DNA of 64,000 bases from contig NZ_JACCFV010000001.1 of assembly GCF_013410545.1 (NCBI RefSeq), positions 3,286,001-3,350,000 on the forward strand. Reading direction: 5' to 3'. This DNA is from Pseudoclavibacter chungangensis (GTDB taxonomy: Bacteria; Actinomycetota; Actinomycetes; Actinomycetales; Microbacteriaceae). The position numbers and the translations under genes are program-made. Under the pieces are notes generated by a model that did not search any database, was not told where the DNA came from, and saw only the letters and a program-made list of their open reading frames with translations. The first letter of the stretch is position 1. The number at the start of each line of letters is the position of its first letter. Below are positions 24,648-33,558 of the stretch, one piece after another.

Positions 24648-24673
24648 GATATTGCCGGAGGGTTGGGGGCTCG

Positions 24674-25126
24674 ATGTATCACGCGATCGTCCGTCGGCGG
24701 GTGCGCCGCATCTTCGACCACATCAACGCGGGGGACGCCGAGCTCATGCTCGACGGGCTCGGCGACCCGTTCGAGTACCGCTTCCACGGTCGGCACGCGA
24801 TCGGCGGGGTCCGCACGAGTCGGGCAGCGGTGCGCGCGTGGTGGGAGCGCGTGTTCCGCCTGCTGCCGGGCCTCCGGTTCACGATCCGCGACATCGTCGT
24901 GAACGGGCCGCCGTGGCACACGACGATCGCGATGCGCGCGAGCGTCGCGGGACCGCTGCCCGACGGCAGCCGCTACGAGAACACGATCTTCCAGTTCTTC
25001 GTGCTGCGCTGGGGCAAGGTCGTCTCGGTCGAGACGCTCGAGCAGTTGCAGCCCCTCGAGAGGGCCCTGCGCATCGTCGCAGACTCGGGCGTGCCGGAGG
25101 CGCTCGCCGAACCGATCGAGGGCTGA
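24674..25126 (+). CDS. SnoaL/NTF2-like protein (ketosteroid isomerase-related fold)
   Basis: A 150-residue cone-fold protein. The pattern VRRIFDHINAGDAELMLDGL at the N-terminus, AAVRAWWERVFRLLPGLRFTI in the middle and DGSRYENTIFQFFVLRWGKV toward the end fits SnoaL-like/NTF2 proteins that bind or isomerise small hydrophobic ligands. The catalytic residues of known isomerases cannot be assigned. GGAGGG about 14 nt before the ATG serves as a somewhat distant ribosome binding site. The gene stands alone. Confidence 0.8.
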   Translation: MYHAIVRRRVRRIFDHINAGDAELMLDGLGDPFEYRFHGRHAIGGVRTSRAAVRAWWERVFRLLPGLRFTIRDIVVNGPPWHTTIAMRASVAGPLPDGSRYENTIFQFFVLRWGKVVSVETLEQLQPLERALRIVADSGVPEALAEPIEG

Positions 25127-25189
25127 GGCCGGCGCGTGGCGTGGCCGTCGCCATCGCCGTGGCCCGTCGCCCGAGGCGCGTGGCCGTGA

Positions 25190-25217
25190 CCCGTTGCCCG
25201 TTGCCCGTTGCCCGTTG
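25190..25217 (+). repeat. Four perfect CCCGTTG tandem heptamers
   Basis: Four uninterrupted 7-bp units lie between the NTF2-like gene and the PfpI-like gene, about 60 bases before the latter's start. Imperfect GTGGCCGTCGCC-type units precede them. The period is not a multiple of three and the region is non-coding. Confidence 0.85.
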
Positions 25218-25267
25218 CCCGTGACACGTCCGGACGAGCGCGACGGGAGCCGCACATCGCCCGGGTG

Positions 25268-25279
25268 CAGAATCATGGC
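25268..25279 (+). promoter_or_regulatory. Leaderless -10 element of the DJ-1/PfpI gene
   Basis: CAGAAT at 25268-25273 lies six nt before the ATG at 25280. The same hexamer and spacing precede the PfkB gene at 59078. Confidence 0.5.
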
Positions 25280-25984
25280 ATGACGAACGCGCCGAGCACA
25301 TCGGAACCGATCCGCATCGTCGCGCTCGTGTTCCCCGACGTGACGCAGCTCGACCTGACGGGGCCAGTCCAGGTGCTGAGCCGGCTCCCCGGCGCCGAGA
25401 TCCACCTCGCGTGGCGCGACGCCGAACCCGTTGCCACCGACGCCGGATTCCGCATCCTCCCGACGACGACGTTCGCGGACACCCCACCGGCCGACGTGCT
25501 GTTCGTGCCCGGCGGCGACGGCGTCGATCCGCTCCTGACCGACGCCGAGACGCTCGCGTTCGTGCGCGATCGGGCGGCGGGTGCGCGCGCCGTCACGAGT
25601 GTGTGCACGGGTTCGCTCCTGCTCGGGGCCGCGGGGCTCCTGACGGGTCGCCGCGCGACGACGCACTGGGCGTCGCTGCCCCTCCTCGAACGCTTCGGGG
25701 CAATCCCGACGGCATCGCGCGTCGTGCACGACGGGCCCGTCGTGACGGGCGCGGGCGTGTCGAGCGGCATCGACTTCGCGCTCACGCTCGCCGCCGATCT
25801 GCGCGGGGAGGACGTCGCGAAACGCATCCAGCTCGCGATCGAGTACGACCCGCAGCCGCCCTTCGACGCGGGTTCCCCCGCCGCACCCGATGTGGACCAC
25901 GCGTTCGTGACGGCGAGCCGCGAGGCGATGCTCGCCCGCCGCGGGCCGCTCGTCGACCGCGCGGCCGCGGCGCTCGACGCCTGA
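25280..25984 (+). CDS. DJ-1/PfpI family protein, isonitrile hydratase-like
   Basis: A 234-residue glutamine-amidotransferase-fold protein. Strand 1 is IRIVALVFPDVTQLDLTGPV, where FPDVTQLDLTGP is typical of the InhA/GATase1-like subgroup. The nucleophile Cys lies in SVCTGSLLLGAAGLL, and ATTHW plus GAGVSSGIDFAL follow as in isonitrile hydratases and the sensor domains of AraC regulators. There is no DNA-binding domain. The reaction is uncertain: isonitrile hydration or another thiol chemistry. Confidence 0.88.
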   Translation: MTNAPSTSEPIRIVALVFPDVTQLDLTGPVQVLSRLPGAEIHLAWRDAEPVATDAGFRILPTTTFADTPPADVLFVPGGDGVDPLLTDAETLAFVRDRAAGARAVTSVCTGSLLLGAAGLLTGRRATTHWASLPLLERFGAIPTASRVVHDGPVVTGAGVSSGIDFALTLAADLRGEDVAKRIQLAIEYDPQPPFDAGSPAAPDVDHAFVTASREAMLARRGPLVDRAAAALDA

Positions 25985-26313
25985 ACGGGGCGCGGCCACC
26001 GACCCGATGTCGGCGCCGCTCGGCCCGGCTCGACCTCGGTACAGCCCCGCGCCCGCGCGACGTCGTGACCGTCCGGTCCGGCTGCGGCACCTGGTCCGCC
26101 CCGCCACCGCTCGGCCGGATGCACGGCATACCCCCTCGTCCTCCCCACGTCGAGCAACATGACGGTCCGCGACGCGTTCCACGACGCCGTGTGACGGCGC
26201 GTGTACGCGCATGACCGGCATCGCGCCTCCATGACACGAGCGCGCGACAGGCGGGAATGCAGACCGTAGCGTCCCTCGTAGTCTCATCGGCTGCGACGCG
26301 AAAGGACGCCACG
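25985..26313. other. Intergenic region before the flavoprotein/ABC operon
   Basis: About 330 bases with no convincing gene; the frames are arginine-rich and unconserved. A small hairpin GCGCGT-GT-ACGCGC is at 26197-26210. AAAGGA near 26301 is the ribosome binding site of the flavoprotein gene. The region probably carries the operon promoter. Confidence 0.5.
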
Positions 26314-27765
26314 ATGTCACTCCGAACCACCGATCCCGCACCCGCGGTCGGTGTCGCCGACCCCCGGGACACGACGCGTGACGCACTCGACTCGCTCCTC
26401 GCCCACCTCGCGACGACGACGCCCGGCCTCGAGCTGAGTGCCCCCTCGCCCGCGACGGCCGCGTACGGGCACGACCGCTCCTCGATCGGCCGGAACGCCG
26501 TGGACGGCGCGACGGGCCCCGCGGTCGCGTTCCCCGCGAGCGCCGTGGAGGTGCAGGCGATCGTCCGGGCGGCGGCCGCGCACGGCGTCGCCGTCGTCGC
26601 GCGCGGTGCCGGGAGCGGGCTGTCGGGCGGCGCGGTCGCGACGGCCGAGCAGCTCGTCGTGTCGACCGATCGGTTGAACCGCATCGTCGAGGTGTCACCG
26701 CTCGACGAGCTCGCCGTCGTCGAGCCCGGCGTCGTCAACGCCGATCTGAACGTCGCGCTCGAGCCCGCCGGCCTGTTCTACGCACCCGATCCCGCGAGCT
26801 GGGACATCTCGACGATCGGCGGCAACATCGCCACGAACGCGGGGGGCCTGCGCTGCGCGAAGTACGGCGTGACGCGCGAGTCGGTGCTCGCCCTCGACGT
26901 CGTGCTCGCCGACGGTTCGCTCGTCACCCTCGGCCGCCACTCGCTCAAGGGCGTCGCGGGCTACGACCTGCGCTCGCTGTTCGTGGGCTCGCAGGGCACG
27001 CTCGGCATCGTCGTCCGCGCGACGGTCCGGCTGCGGCCGATCCCCGTCGCACGCCGCACGTTGACCGCGTTCTTCGACGACACAGCGACGGGCGCCGCGG
27101 CGCTCGCGGCGATCACGCGCAGCCCCGTGCGACCGAGCGTCGTCGAGTTCTTCGACACCGGCTCGCTCGAGAACATCGACCGGCACAGCGGCACCGAGCT
27201 GCGCTCCCGCGGCGGATCACTCGTGCTCGTCGAGCTCGACGGCTACGGCATCGACGAGCAGATCGCCGACCTCGACCGCGCGCTCACCGACGCGGGCGGC
27301 CGGGTGCGCGTCGAGAGCGACGCCGATGCCGCGCGCCTGTGGGAGCTGCGCCGCTCGGGCCGTGGCTTCGACGGGGCCCGCTGGTTCACGGGCGGCGACA
27401 TCGCCGTGCCGAAGTCGCGCATCCCCGAGGTGTACGCGTTCCTCGACGAGCTCGCGACGCGCCACGGCATCGAGGCGAGCGCCGTGTCGCACGCGGGCGA
27501 CGGCAACCTGCACCCCGTGCTGTCGCTCGAGATCCCCGAGGGCGCCGACCCGGCCGTGCCCGATCCGGCGCTCGCGGCAGCGAACGACGAACTCGTGCGC
27601 TTCGCGATCGGCCTCGGCGGCACGATCACGGGCGAGCACGGGCTCGGCAGTCTCAAGCGGCACCTCGCGCCGCTCGAGTTCTCCGAGCGCGCCATCGACG
27701 CACAGCGGGCCATCAAGCACGCTCTCGACCCCGACGGCGTTCTCAATCCCGGCTCGGCGCTCTAG
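26314..27765 (+). CDS. FAD-linked oxidase, GlcD/D-lactate dehydrogenase-like
   Basis: A 483-residue flavoprotein that would oxidise a D-2-hydroxyacid such as glycolate or D-lactate. The FAD-binding PCMH domain has ARGAGSGLSGGAV (about 97-109), PGVVNADLN and GGNIATNAGGLRCAKYG. The C-terminal FAD-oxidase domain ends with SHAGDGNLHPVLSLEIPEG and TGEHGLGSLKR, giving the metal and substrate His residues. The ATG at 26314 with AAAGGA upstream is preferred to a start 19 codons earlier. The following ABC and aminotransferase genes run in the same direction. A paralogue is at 36193-37572. Confidence 0.92.
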   Translation: MSLRTTDPAPAVGVADPRDTTRDALDSLLAHLATTTPGLELSAPSPATAAYGHDRSSIGRNAVDGATGPAVAFPASAVEVQAIVRAAAAHGVAVVARGAGSGLSGGAVATAEQLVVSTDRLNRIVEVSPLDELAVVEPGVVNADLNVALEPAGLFYAPDPASWDISTIGGNIATNAGGLRCAKYGVTRESVLALDVVLADGSLVTLGRHSLKGVAGYDLRSLFVGSQGTLGIVVRATVRLRPIPVARRTLTAFFDDTATGAAALAAITRSPVRPSVVEFFDTGSLENIDRHSGTELRSRGGSLVLVELDGYGIDEQIADLDRALTDAGGRVRVESDADAARLWELRRSGRGFDGARWFTGGDIAVPKSRIPEVYAFLDELATRHGIEASAVSHAGDGNLHPVLSLEIPEGADPAVPDPALAAANDELVRFAIGLGGTITGEHGLGSLKRHLAPLEFSERAIDAQRAIKHALDPDGVLNPGSAL

Positions 27766-27892
27766 CCGCCCTGCCACTTCCACCGGCGACCGACCGGAGC
27801 GCTCGCGCACCGGTTGCCCGTCGGCTCACTCCGCCCGCGCACGACCGCGACGCGATCCGTCCCCATCGCATCCATCGAGGAGCACACACCAC

Positions 27893-29557
27893 ATGACCAC
27901 ACCCGATCGATCCGCCCGCCGACTGCGGCGGCTGTTCGGTACCGCGTTGAGCGCGGCCGCCGTGATCGCCCTCGTCGCGGGCTGCAGCTCCGGGGCATCC
28001 GCGGCCGGCGCCGGCGACGGCACGCCGAAGGAGGGCGGCGACCTCGTCTTCCAGATCGACTCGCTCGGCACCTCGTGGGTGCCGAACTCGAGCTCCATCT
28101 CGAGCTTCCAGGGCAACATCTGGGGCGAGCTCACCGACAAGCTCGTCTATGTCGACGACCAGGGCAACGTGACCCCCTGGATCGCCGAGAGCTGGGAGGC
28201 GTCGGACGACGCGACGTCGTTCACGCTCCACCTCAAGGAGGGTGTGACGTTCTCGGACGGTTCACCGCTCGACGCGGACGCGGTCGTGAAGAACCTCGAC
28301 GTCTGGGCCAAGGGGCTCCCGGACCAGGGCATCCCACGCGTCGGCCTCTTCCCGTCCGCGAACTACACGGGCGCGACCGCGGTCGACGCGACCACCGTCC
28401 AGGTGACGTTCTCGGCGCCGACGCTCGGCTTCATCCCGACGCTCGGGTACCACGGCTCGATCCTCATCGCCCCGTCGTCGCTCGAGGGCACGGCCGAGCA
28501 GCAGGCGGACCTCGCCAACAACTTCGGCAGCGGCCCGTTCGTCGTGGAGTCGTGGAAGGACGGCGACAGCGTCGTCATCACGAAGCGCGAGGACTACAAC
28601 TGGGGCCCCGAGGCGCGCGGCCACACGGGCCCCGCCTACCTCGACTCGATCACCTACAAGGTCGTGCCGGAGCCGTCGCTCCGCACGGCGAGCGTGCAGT
28701 CGAACCAGGCCGACGTCGCGTACAACGCGGCACCGCAGGAGCTCGCGGGCCTCAAGGAGGCCGGCTTCGCGGTCGCGGCACCCCGCTACCTCGGGTTCGT
28801 GAACGGCTACGCGCTCAACACGCAGGTCGCGCCGTTCGACGACAAGAACGTGCGGCTCGCGTTCCAGCACGGCTTCGACCGCCAGCAGATCCTCGACACG
28901 GTCTACACCGACGACTGGCTGGCCGCGGAGTCGTTCATCCAGAGCAATGTGCCCGGCGCGACGGACCACAGCGACTCGTTCGCCTACGACCCCGAGACCT
29001 CGAAGCGACTGCTCGACGAGGCGGGGTGGACGCCCGGCGCCGACGGCGTGCGGACGAAGGACGGGCAGACGCTCGCGCTCACCCTCTACCCGAACCCGTA
29101 CCTCGCGGCCTCGAAGACGGTCGACGAGCTCGTCGCGCAGCAGCTCGGCGACCTCGGCTTCGCGGTCGACATCCAGGTGTACGACGTCACGACGTACGGC
29201 GAGAAGGTGATCGGCAACGACTCGGTCGCGGCCTACGAGATCACGCGCAGTTTCGTCGACGCGGGCACCGTCGCGGGCGTGCTGACGGGTGCGAAGGAAG
29301 GGGACGAGGACTGGTTCCACCTCGGCACGAGCGACCAGCACCTCGTCGACCTCTCCCAGCAGGTCGCGGGCGCCTCGAACACCGAGGACCGCGACCCGGT
29401 GCTCGACGAGCTCCAGGGCTACGTGCTCGACGAGGGCTACTTCGTGCCGATCACGCAGATCGCGCAGCGCATCTACGTGCTGACGCCCGATCTGCACGAC
29501 GTCACCTACAACGGGCTCGCGTACGCGAGCTTCGCGACCGCCTGGCTCGACCGCTGA
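27893..29557 (+). CDS. Peptide/opine-type ABC transporter substrate-binding lipoprotein (family 5)
   Basis: A 554-residue extracellular binding protein of the DppA/OppA class. The signal peptide ends in a lipobox LVAGC with Cys at about 31. The mature protein shows the family-5 pattern VTPWIAESWEASDDATSFTL, VTFSDGSPLDADAVVKNLD and NVRLAFQHGFDRQQILDTVY, and closes with YFVPITQIAQRIYVL. The ligand may be a di- or oligopeptide, an opine or a related metabolite. GAGGAG near 27877 precedes the start. It begins a binding-protein, two-permease, double-ATPase set. Confidence 0.93.
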   Translation: MTTPDRSARRLRRLFGTALSAAAVIALVAGCSSGASAAGAGDGTPKEGGDLVFQIDSLGTSWVPNSSSISSFQGNIWGELTDKLVYVDDQGNVTPWIAESWEASDDATSFTLHLKEGVTFSDGSPLDADAVVKNLDVWAKGLPDQGIPRVGLFPSANYTGATAVDATTVQVTFSAPTLGFIPTLGYHGSILIAPSSLEGTAEQQADLANNFGSGPFVVESWKDGDSVVITKREDYNWGPEARGHTGPAYLDSITYKVVPEPSLRTASVQSNQADVAYNAAPQELAGLKEAGFAVAAPRYLGFVNGYALNTQVAPFDDKNVRLAFQHGFDRQQILDTVYTDDWLAAESFIQSNVPGATDHSDSFAYDPETSKRLLDEAGWTPGADGVRTKDGQTLALTLYPNPYLAASKTVDELVAQQLGDLGFAVDIQVYDVTTYGEKVIGNDSVAAYEITRSFVDAGTVAGVLTGAKEGDEDWFHLGTSDQHLVDLSQQVAGASNTEDRDPVLDELQGYVLDEGYFVPITQIAQRIYVLTPDLHDVTYNGLAYASFATAWLDR

Positions 29558-29717
29558 CCCGGTGCGGGGCGCGACCATCGCGGTCGCGCCCCGCACGCGG
29601 GCGGCCCGCGCCGCCCGACACGCACGACCGACCACGTCGTCACCCACGCACCACCCCACCCACGCCCCGCCTCCACGACACCACCCACCCGCAATCGACC
29701 GACCGACCGGAGCAGAC

Positions 29718-30770
29718 ATGAACCGGAGCTACCTCGCCTTCGCCGCCAGGCGGGCCCTGCAGGCGATCGTCGTCGTGCTGCTCGCCTACGTCTTCACCTT
29801 CGTCGTCATCAGCGTGCTGCCGGGCGACCCCGTCACCTCGACGCTCCGCAACCCCGACAACGGGTTCAGCGAGGACGAGATCCAGCGCATCATCGCCTAC
29901 TACGGACTCGACCAACCGCTCGTGGTGCAGCTGTGGACGTCGCTCTCCCGCTTCCTCGTCGGTGACTTCGGCATCTCGCTGCGCTCGAACCTGCCCGTCG
30001 CGCAGATCATCGGCGAAGCACTGCCGTCGACGCTCGTGCTCGCGACGAGCGCGCTCGCGGTCGCGATCGTGCTCGCCTCGCTCATCGCCTACGGCACGCA
30101 GGTGCTGCCCCCGAAGTACGGGCAGGGCGTGCTGCGCGCGTTCCCGTCGCTGTTCCTCTCGGTGCCGAACTTCGTCATCGGCCTCCTGCTCATCCACGTC
30201 TTCGCGTTCGGTCTCGGGCTGTTCCGCATCATCGACCCGGAGAGCCCGTGGGGTACGTTCTTCGCGGCGGTCGCGCTCGGCATCCCCGTCTCGGCGCAGA
30301 TCGCCGAGGTGCTCATCGCGGGACTCGACCACGAGTCGTCGCAGGACTACGCGGCGGTCGCCCGTTCGCGCGGACTCGGCCGCACGCGGCTGTTCGCGGC
30401 GCACCTCGTGAAGCCGGCGTCGCTGCCGGTCGTCACGGTCATCGCGCTCACGATCGGCGAGTTGCTCGGCGGCTCGCTCATCACCGAGACCGTCTTCGGC
30501 CGTACCGGCGTCGGCAGCGTCGTTCAGCGGGCCGTGAGCTCGCAGGACCTCCCGGTGCTGCAGGCCGTCGTGTCGCTCGCGGCCGTCGTGTTCGTCGTCG
30601 CGAACCTGCTCGCCGACCTCAGCTACCCGCTGCTCGACCCGCGGGTGCGCATCGAGGGCGCGCGCGTGAAGCGCGTGCCCGCGGTGGCGGACCCCGCGGC
30701 CGCGACCACCGCCCCGGACGTCGCGAAGACGCCCCTCACCGCCATCACGACCACCGCGAGGCCAGAATGA
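29718..30770 (+). CDS. Peptide-type ABC transporter permease (DppB-like)
   Basis: A 350-residue inner-membrane permease with a first helix at about 10-32 (ALQAIVVVLLAYVFTFVVIS), the DppB-specific loop VLPGDPVTS soon after it, and about six helices. The EAA-type coupling loop is AAVARSRGLGRTRLFAAHLV. The start at 29718 has CGGAG just upstream. Its stop overlaps the next permease start (ATGA). A hydrophilic tail of about 35 residues follows the last helix. Confidence 0.93.
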   Translation: MNRSYLAFAARRALQAIVVVLLAYVFTFVVISVLPGDPVTSTLRNPDNGFSEDEIQRIIAYYGLDQPLVVQLWTSLSRFLVGDFGISLRSNLPVAQIIGEALPSTLVLATSALAVAIVLASLIAYGTQVLPPKYGQGVLRAFPSLFLSVPNFVIGLLLIHVFAFGLGLFRIIDPESPWGTFFAAVALGIPVSAQIAEVLIAGLDHESSQDYAAVARSRGLGRTRLFAAHLVKPASLPVVTVIALTIGELLGGSLITETVFGRTGVGSVVQRAVSSQDLPVLQAVVSLAAVVFVVANLLADLSYPLLDPRVRIEGARVKRVPAVADPAAATTAPDVAKTPLTAITTTARPE

Positions 30771-31702
30771 CCGCCACCACACCCCGTCCCACGACGGACG
30801 CCGCGAAGACCGCGCCGATCCGGTCGACCTCCACCGGCACGACCGGTGGGTCCCGCACGAGCACCGGCCCCACCCCGGGCGGCCGCGTCCTCGACGCGCT
30901 GCGCCGCGTCGTCGTCGACGTGCCACCGACCGTGCTCCTCTCGTTCGCGGTGCTGCTCGTCGTGCTCGCGTGGTCGCTCGTCCCCGGCTGGTTCACGGCG
31001 TACAGCCCCATCGAGGGCGTCCCGGCCGACAAGTTGCAGGCGCCGAGCGCCGCGCACTTGTTCGGCACCGACCACATCGGCCGCGACGTGCTGTCGCGCG
31101 TGATCCACGGCACAGGCTCGTCGGTCACGAGCGCCCTCATCGCGGTCGGGATCGGGGTCGTCGTCGGTGGCGCGATCGGGCTGCTCGCCGGGTTCCTCGG
31201 CCGCTGGAGCGACACGGTGCTCTCGCGCGTCGTCGACGTGCTGCTCGCGATCCCGAGCTTCCTGCTCGCCGTCATCGTCGTGAGCTCACTCGGGTTCCAG
31301 ACCGTGAACGCGGCGATCGCGACCGGCATCTCCGCCGTCGCCGTGTTCGCGCGCGTGATGCGCTCCGAGGTGATGAAGACGCGCCGTTCGGTGTTCGTCG
31401 AGGCCTCGCACCTCGTCGGCGGCTCGCGCTGGCACATTCTCGTGCTCCACGTGCTGCCGAACGCGTCGCGCTCGGTGCTGACGCTCGCCGTGCTGCAGTT
31501 CGGACTCTCGATCCTCGTGATCGCCGGGCTCGCGTTCCTCGGCTACGGCGACCCGCCGCCCGCATCCGATTGGGGCCTGCTCATCTCGAACGGCAAGGAC
31601 TACCTCACGGCCCCGTGGCTCGTGTTCTGGCCCGCCGTCGTGACGATCGTCACCGTGCTGTCCGTCAACCGCATCAGCCGCTGGCTGCGCAAGACCTCCT
31701 GA
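30767..31702 (+). CDS. Peptide-type ABC transporter permease (DppC-like)
   Basis: A 311-residue permease. After a Thr-rich hydrophilic N-terminus of about 45 residues comes the first helix (VLLSFAVLLVVLAWSLV), then the DppC hallmark HLFGTDHIGRDVLSRVIHG, further helices, and the coupling loop VFVEASHLVGGSRWHILVLH. LGYGDPPPASDWGLLI near the end is typical. The start is coupled to the upstream permease by the 4-nt overlap. It pairs with the DppB-like subunit. Confidence 0.93.
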   Translation: MTATTPRPTTDAAKTAPIRSTSTGTTGGSRTSTGPTPGGRVLDALRRVVVDVPPTVLLSFAVLLVVLAWSLVPGWFTAYSPIEGVPADKLQAPSAAHLFGTDHIGRDVLSRVIHGTGSSVTSALIAVGIGVVVGGAIGLLAGFLGRWSDTVLSRVVDVLLAIPSFLLAVIVVSSLGFQTVNAAIATGISAVAVFARVMRSEVMKTRRSVFVEASHLVGGSRWHILVLHVLPNASRSVLTLAVLQFGLSILVIAGLAFLGYGDPPPASDWGLLISNGKDYLTAPWLVFWPAVVTIVTVLSVNRISRWLRKTS

Positions 31703-31746
31703 CCACCGACCGAACGAATCCGCCGAACCACGATCGGAAGGCGACC

Positions 31747-33558
31747 ATGAGCACCACGACCACCACCCCCGCCGCCCCGCTGCTGCGCGTCGACTCATTG
31801 CGCGTCGCCTACGGCCGCACGCAGGTCGTGCACGACGTGGGCTTCTCGCTGCGCGCGGGCGAGAGCCTCGCGCTCATCGGCGAATCCGGCTCCGGCAAGT
31901 CGACGATCGCGCGCGCCGTGCTGCGGCTGCTGCCGCGTGCCGGGGCCAGTGCGCAGGGCACCGTCGAGCTCGAGGGCGCCGACGTGCTCGGCGTGCCCGA
32001 GTCGCGGTTCCGGCCACTGCGCGGACGCCGCATCGGCTTCGTGCCGCAGGACCCGGCGAACTCGTTCAACCCCGTGCGCACGATCGGCGCGCAGGCGCTC
32101 GAGGCGGCGGCGCTGCTCGACGAACCGGATCACGAGGCGCGCCGCGAGCGCATCCTCGACGTGTTCGAACGGGTCGGGCTGCCCGATCCGGATCGCGTGT
32201 ACCGCGCCTACCCGCACGAGCTGTCGGGCGGCATGCTGCAGCGGGCACTCATCGGGCTCGCCGTGCTGCCCTCGCCCGCGCTGCTCGTCGCGGACGAGCC
32301 GACGAGCGCGCTCGACGTGACGATCCAGCGCCGCATCCTCGACCTGCTCTCGGAGCTCCGCGACACGCTCGGCCTCGGTCTGCTGCTCATCACGCACGAT
32401 CTCGCGATCGCTGCGGAGCGGACGGACGAGGTCGTCGTCCTGAAGGACGGGCGCGTACAGGAGGCGGGCCGGACTGCGGAGGTGTTCGCGAATCCGCGCT
32501 CGGACTACACGCGACGTCTGCAGGCCGACGCGCCCGCGCTCAATCCGGAGCAGTACGCGAGCCGACGTGCCGTCGTGCGCGAGCGGGTCGCGGCCGACGC
32601 CGCGGCGGCGGGAGACGAGACGGCCGAGCGCGAGACCGCCCGGCCCGACGTGCCCCGGATCGAGGTGTCCGGCGTGACGAAGCGATTCTCCGACGACCCG
32701 GACGTACCGCCGGCCCTCGAGGACGTGTCGTTCCGGGTCGCGGCGGGAACGACGCACGCGCTCGTGGGCGAGTCGGGCTCGGGCAAGACGACGGCGATCC
32801 GCGTGCTGCTCGGGCTCGAGTCGGCCGACGAGGGCGAGATCCGCATCGACGGCGAGCGGGTCGACGGCCGCGGCGACGCGGATCTCCGCGACGTGCGCCG
32901 GCAATTGCAGCTCGTGTACCAGAACCCGTTCACGTCGCTCGATCCCACCTGGCGGGTGGAGCGCATCGTGCGCGAACCGCTCGACCGCTACCGCGTCGGG
33001 AGCCGGGCCGAGCGTCGGGCCCGCGTCGCCGAGGCGCTCGACGCGGTCGGGCTCGCCGAGGCGCTGCGATCCCGCCGACCCGCGGCACTCAGCGGCGGGC
33101 GGCGACAGCGCGTCGCGATCGCTCGCGCGCTCGTGCTGCACCCGCGCATCGCGGTGCTCGACGAGCCGACCTCGGCACTCGACGTGAGCGTGCAGGCCGA
33201 CATCTTCGACGTGCTCGCGAACCTGCAGACCGAGCTCGGGCTCACGTACCTGTTCGTGTCGCACGACCTCGCGCTCGTGCGACAGATCGCCGACACGGTC
33301 TCGGTGCTGCGCGCCGGACGCGTCATCGAGGAGGGGCCGGTCGAGCGCGTGCTCTCGCACCCCGAGCAGGACTACACGCGCGCACTCATCGCGGCGATCC
33401 CGTCGCCGGAGGCGTCGCTCGTGCGTGCCGCGGCGACCGAGGCCCGCGCCGTCCCCGTCGGCGAGCCCGAACTCGCACACACGAGCTCCACCGACCACAC
33501 GACACCCACGGGCCACACGACCTCCTCAGACCGCACGCACGGAAAGGCACGCGCATGA
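31747..33558 (+). CDS. Double ATP-binding subunit of the peptide-type ABC transporter (DppD-DppF fusion)
   Basis: A 603-residue fusion of two nucleotide-binding domains. Domain 1 has Walker A GESGSGKST (about 42-50), signature LSGGMLQR and Walker B LLVADEPTSALD. Domain 2 has Walker A GESGSGKTT near 345, signature LSGGRRQR and IAVLDEPTSALD. The C-terminal tail is Thr/His-rich (HTTPTGHTTSSDRTH). One fused gene supplies both ATPases for the two preceding permeases. Its stop overlaps the aminotransferase start by 4 nt. Confidence 0.93.
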   Translation: MSTTTTTPAAPLLRVDSLRVAYGRTQVVHDVGFSLRAGESLALIGESGSGKSTIARAVLRLLPRAGASAQGTVELEGADVLGVPESRFRPLRGRRIGFVPQDPANSFNPVRTIGAQALEAAALLDEPDHEARRERILDVFERVGLPDPDRVYRAYPHELSGGMLQRALIGLAVLPSPALLVADEPTSALDVTIQRRILDLLSELRDTLGLGLLLITHDLAIAAERTDEVVVLKDGRVQEAGRTAEVFANPRSDYTRRLQADAPALNPEQYASRRAVVRERVAADAAAAGDETAERETARPDVPRIEVSGVTKRFSDDPDVPPALEDVSFRVAAGTTHALVGESGSGKTTAIRVLLGLESADEGEIRIDGERVDGRGDADLRDVRRQLQLVYQNPFTSLDPTWRVERIVREPLDRYRVGSRAERRARVAEALDAVGLAEALRSRRPAALSGGRRQRVAIARALVLHPRIAVLDEPTSALDVSVQADIFDVLANLQTELGLTYLFVSHDLALVRQIADTVSVLRAGRVIEEGPVERVLSHPEQDYTRALIAAIPSPEASLVRAAATEARAVPVGEPELAHTSSTDHTTPTGHTTSSDRTHGKARA

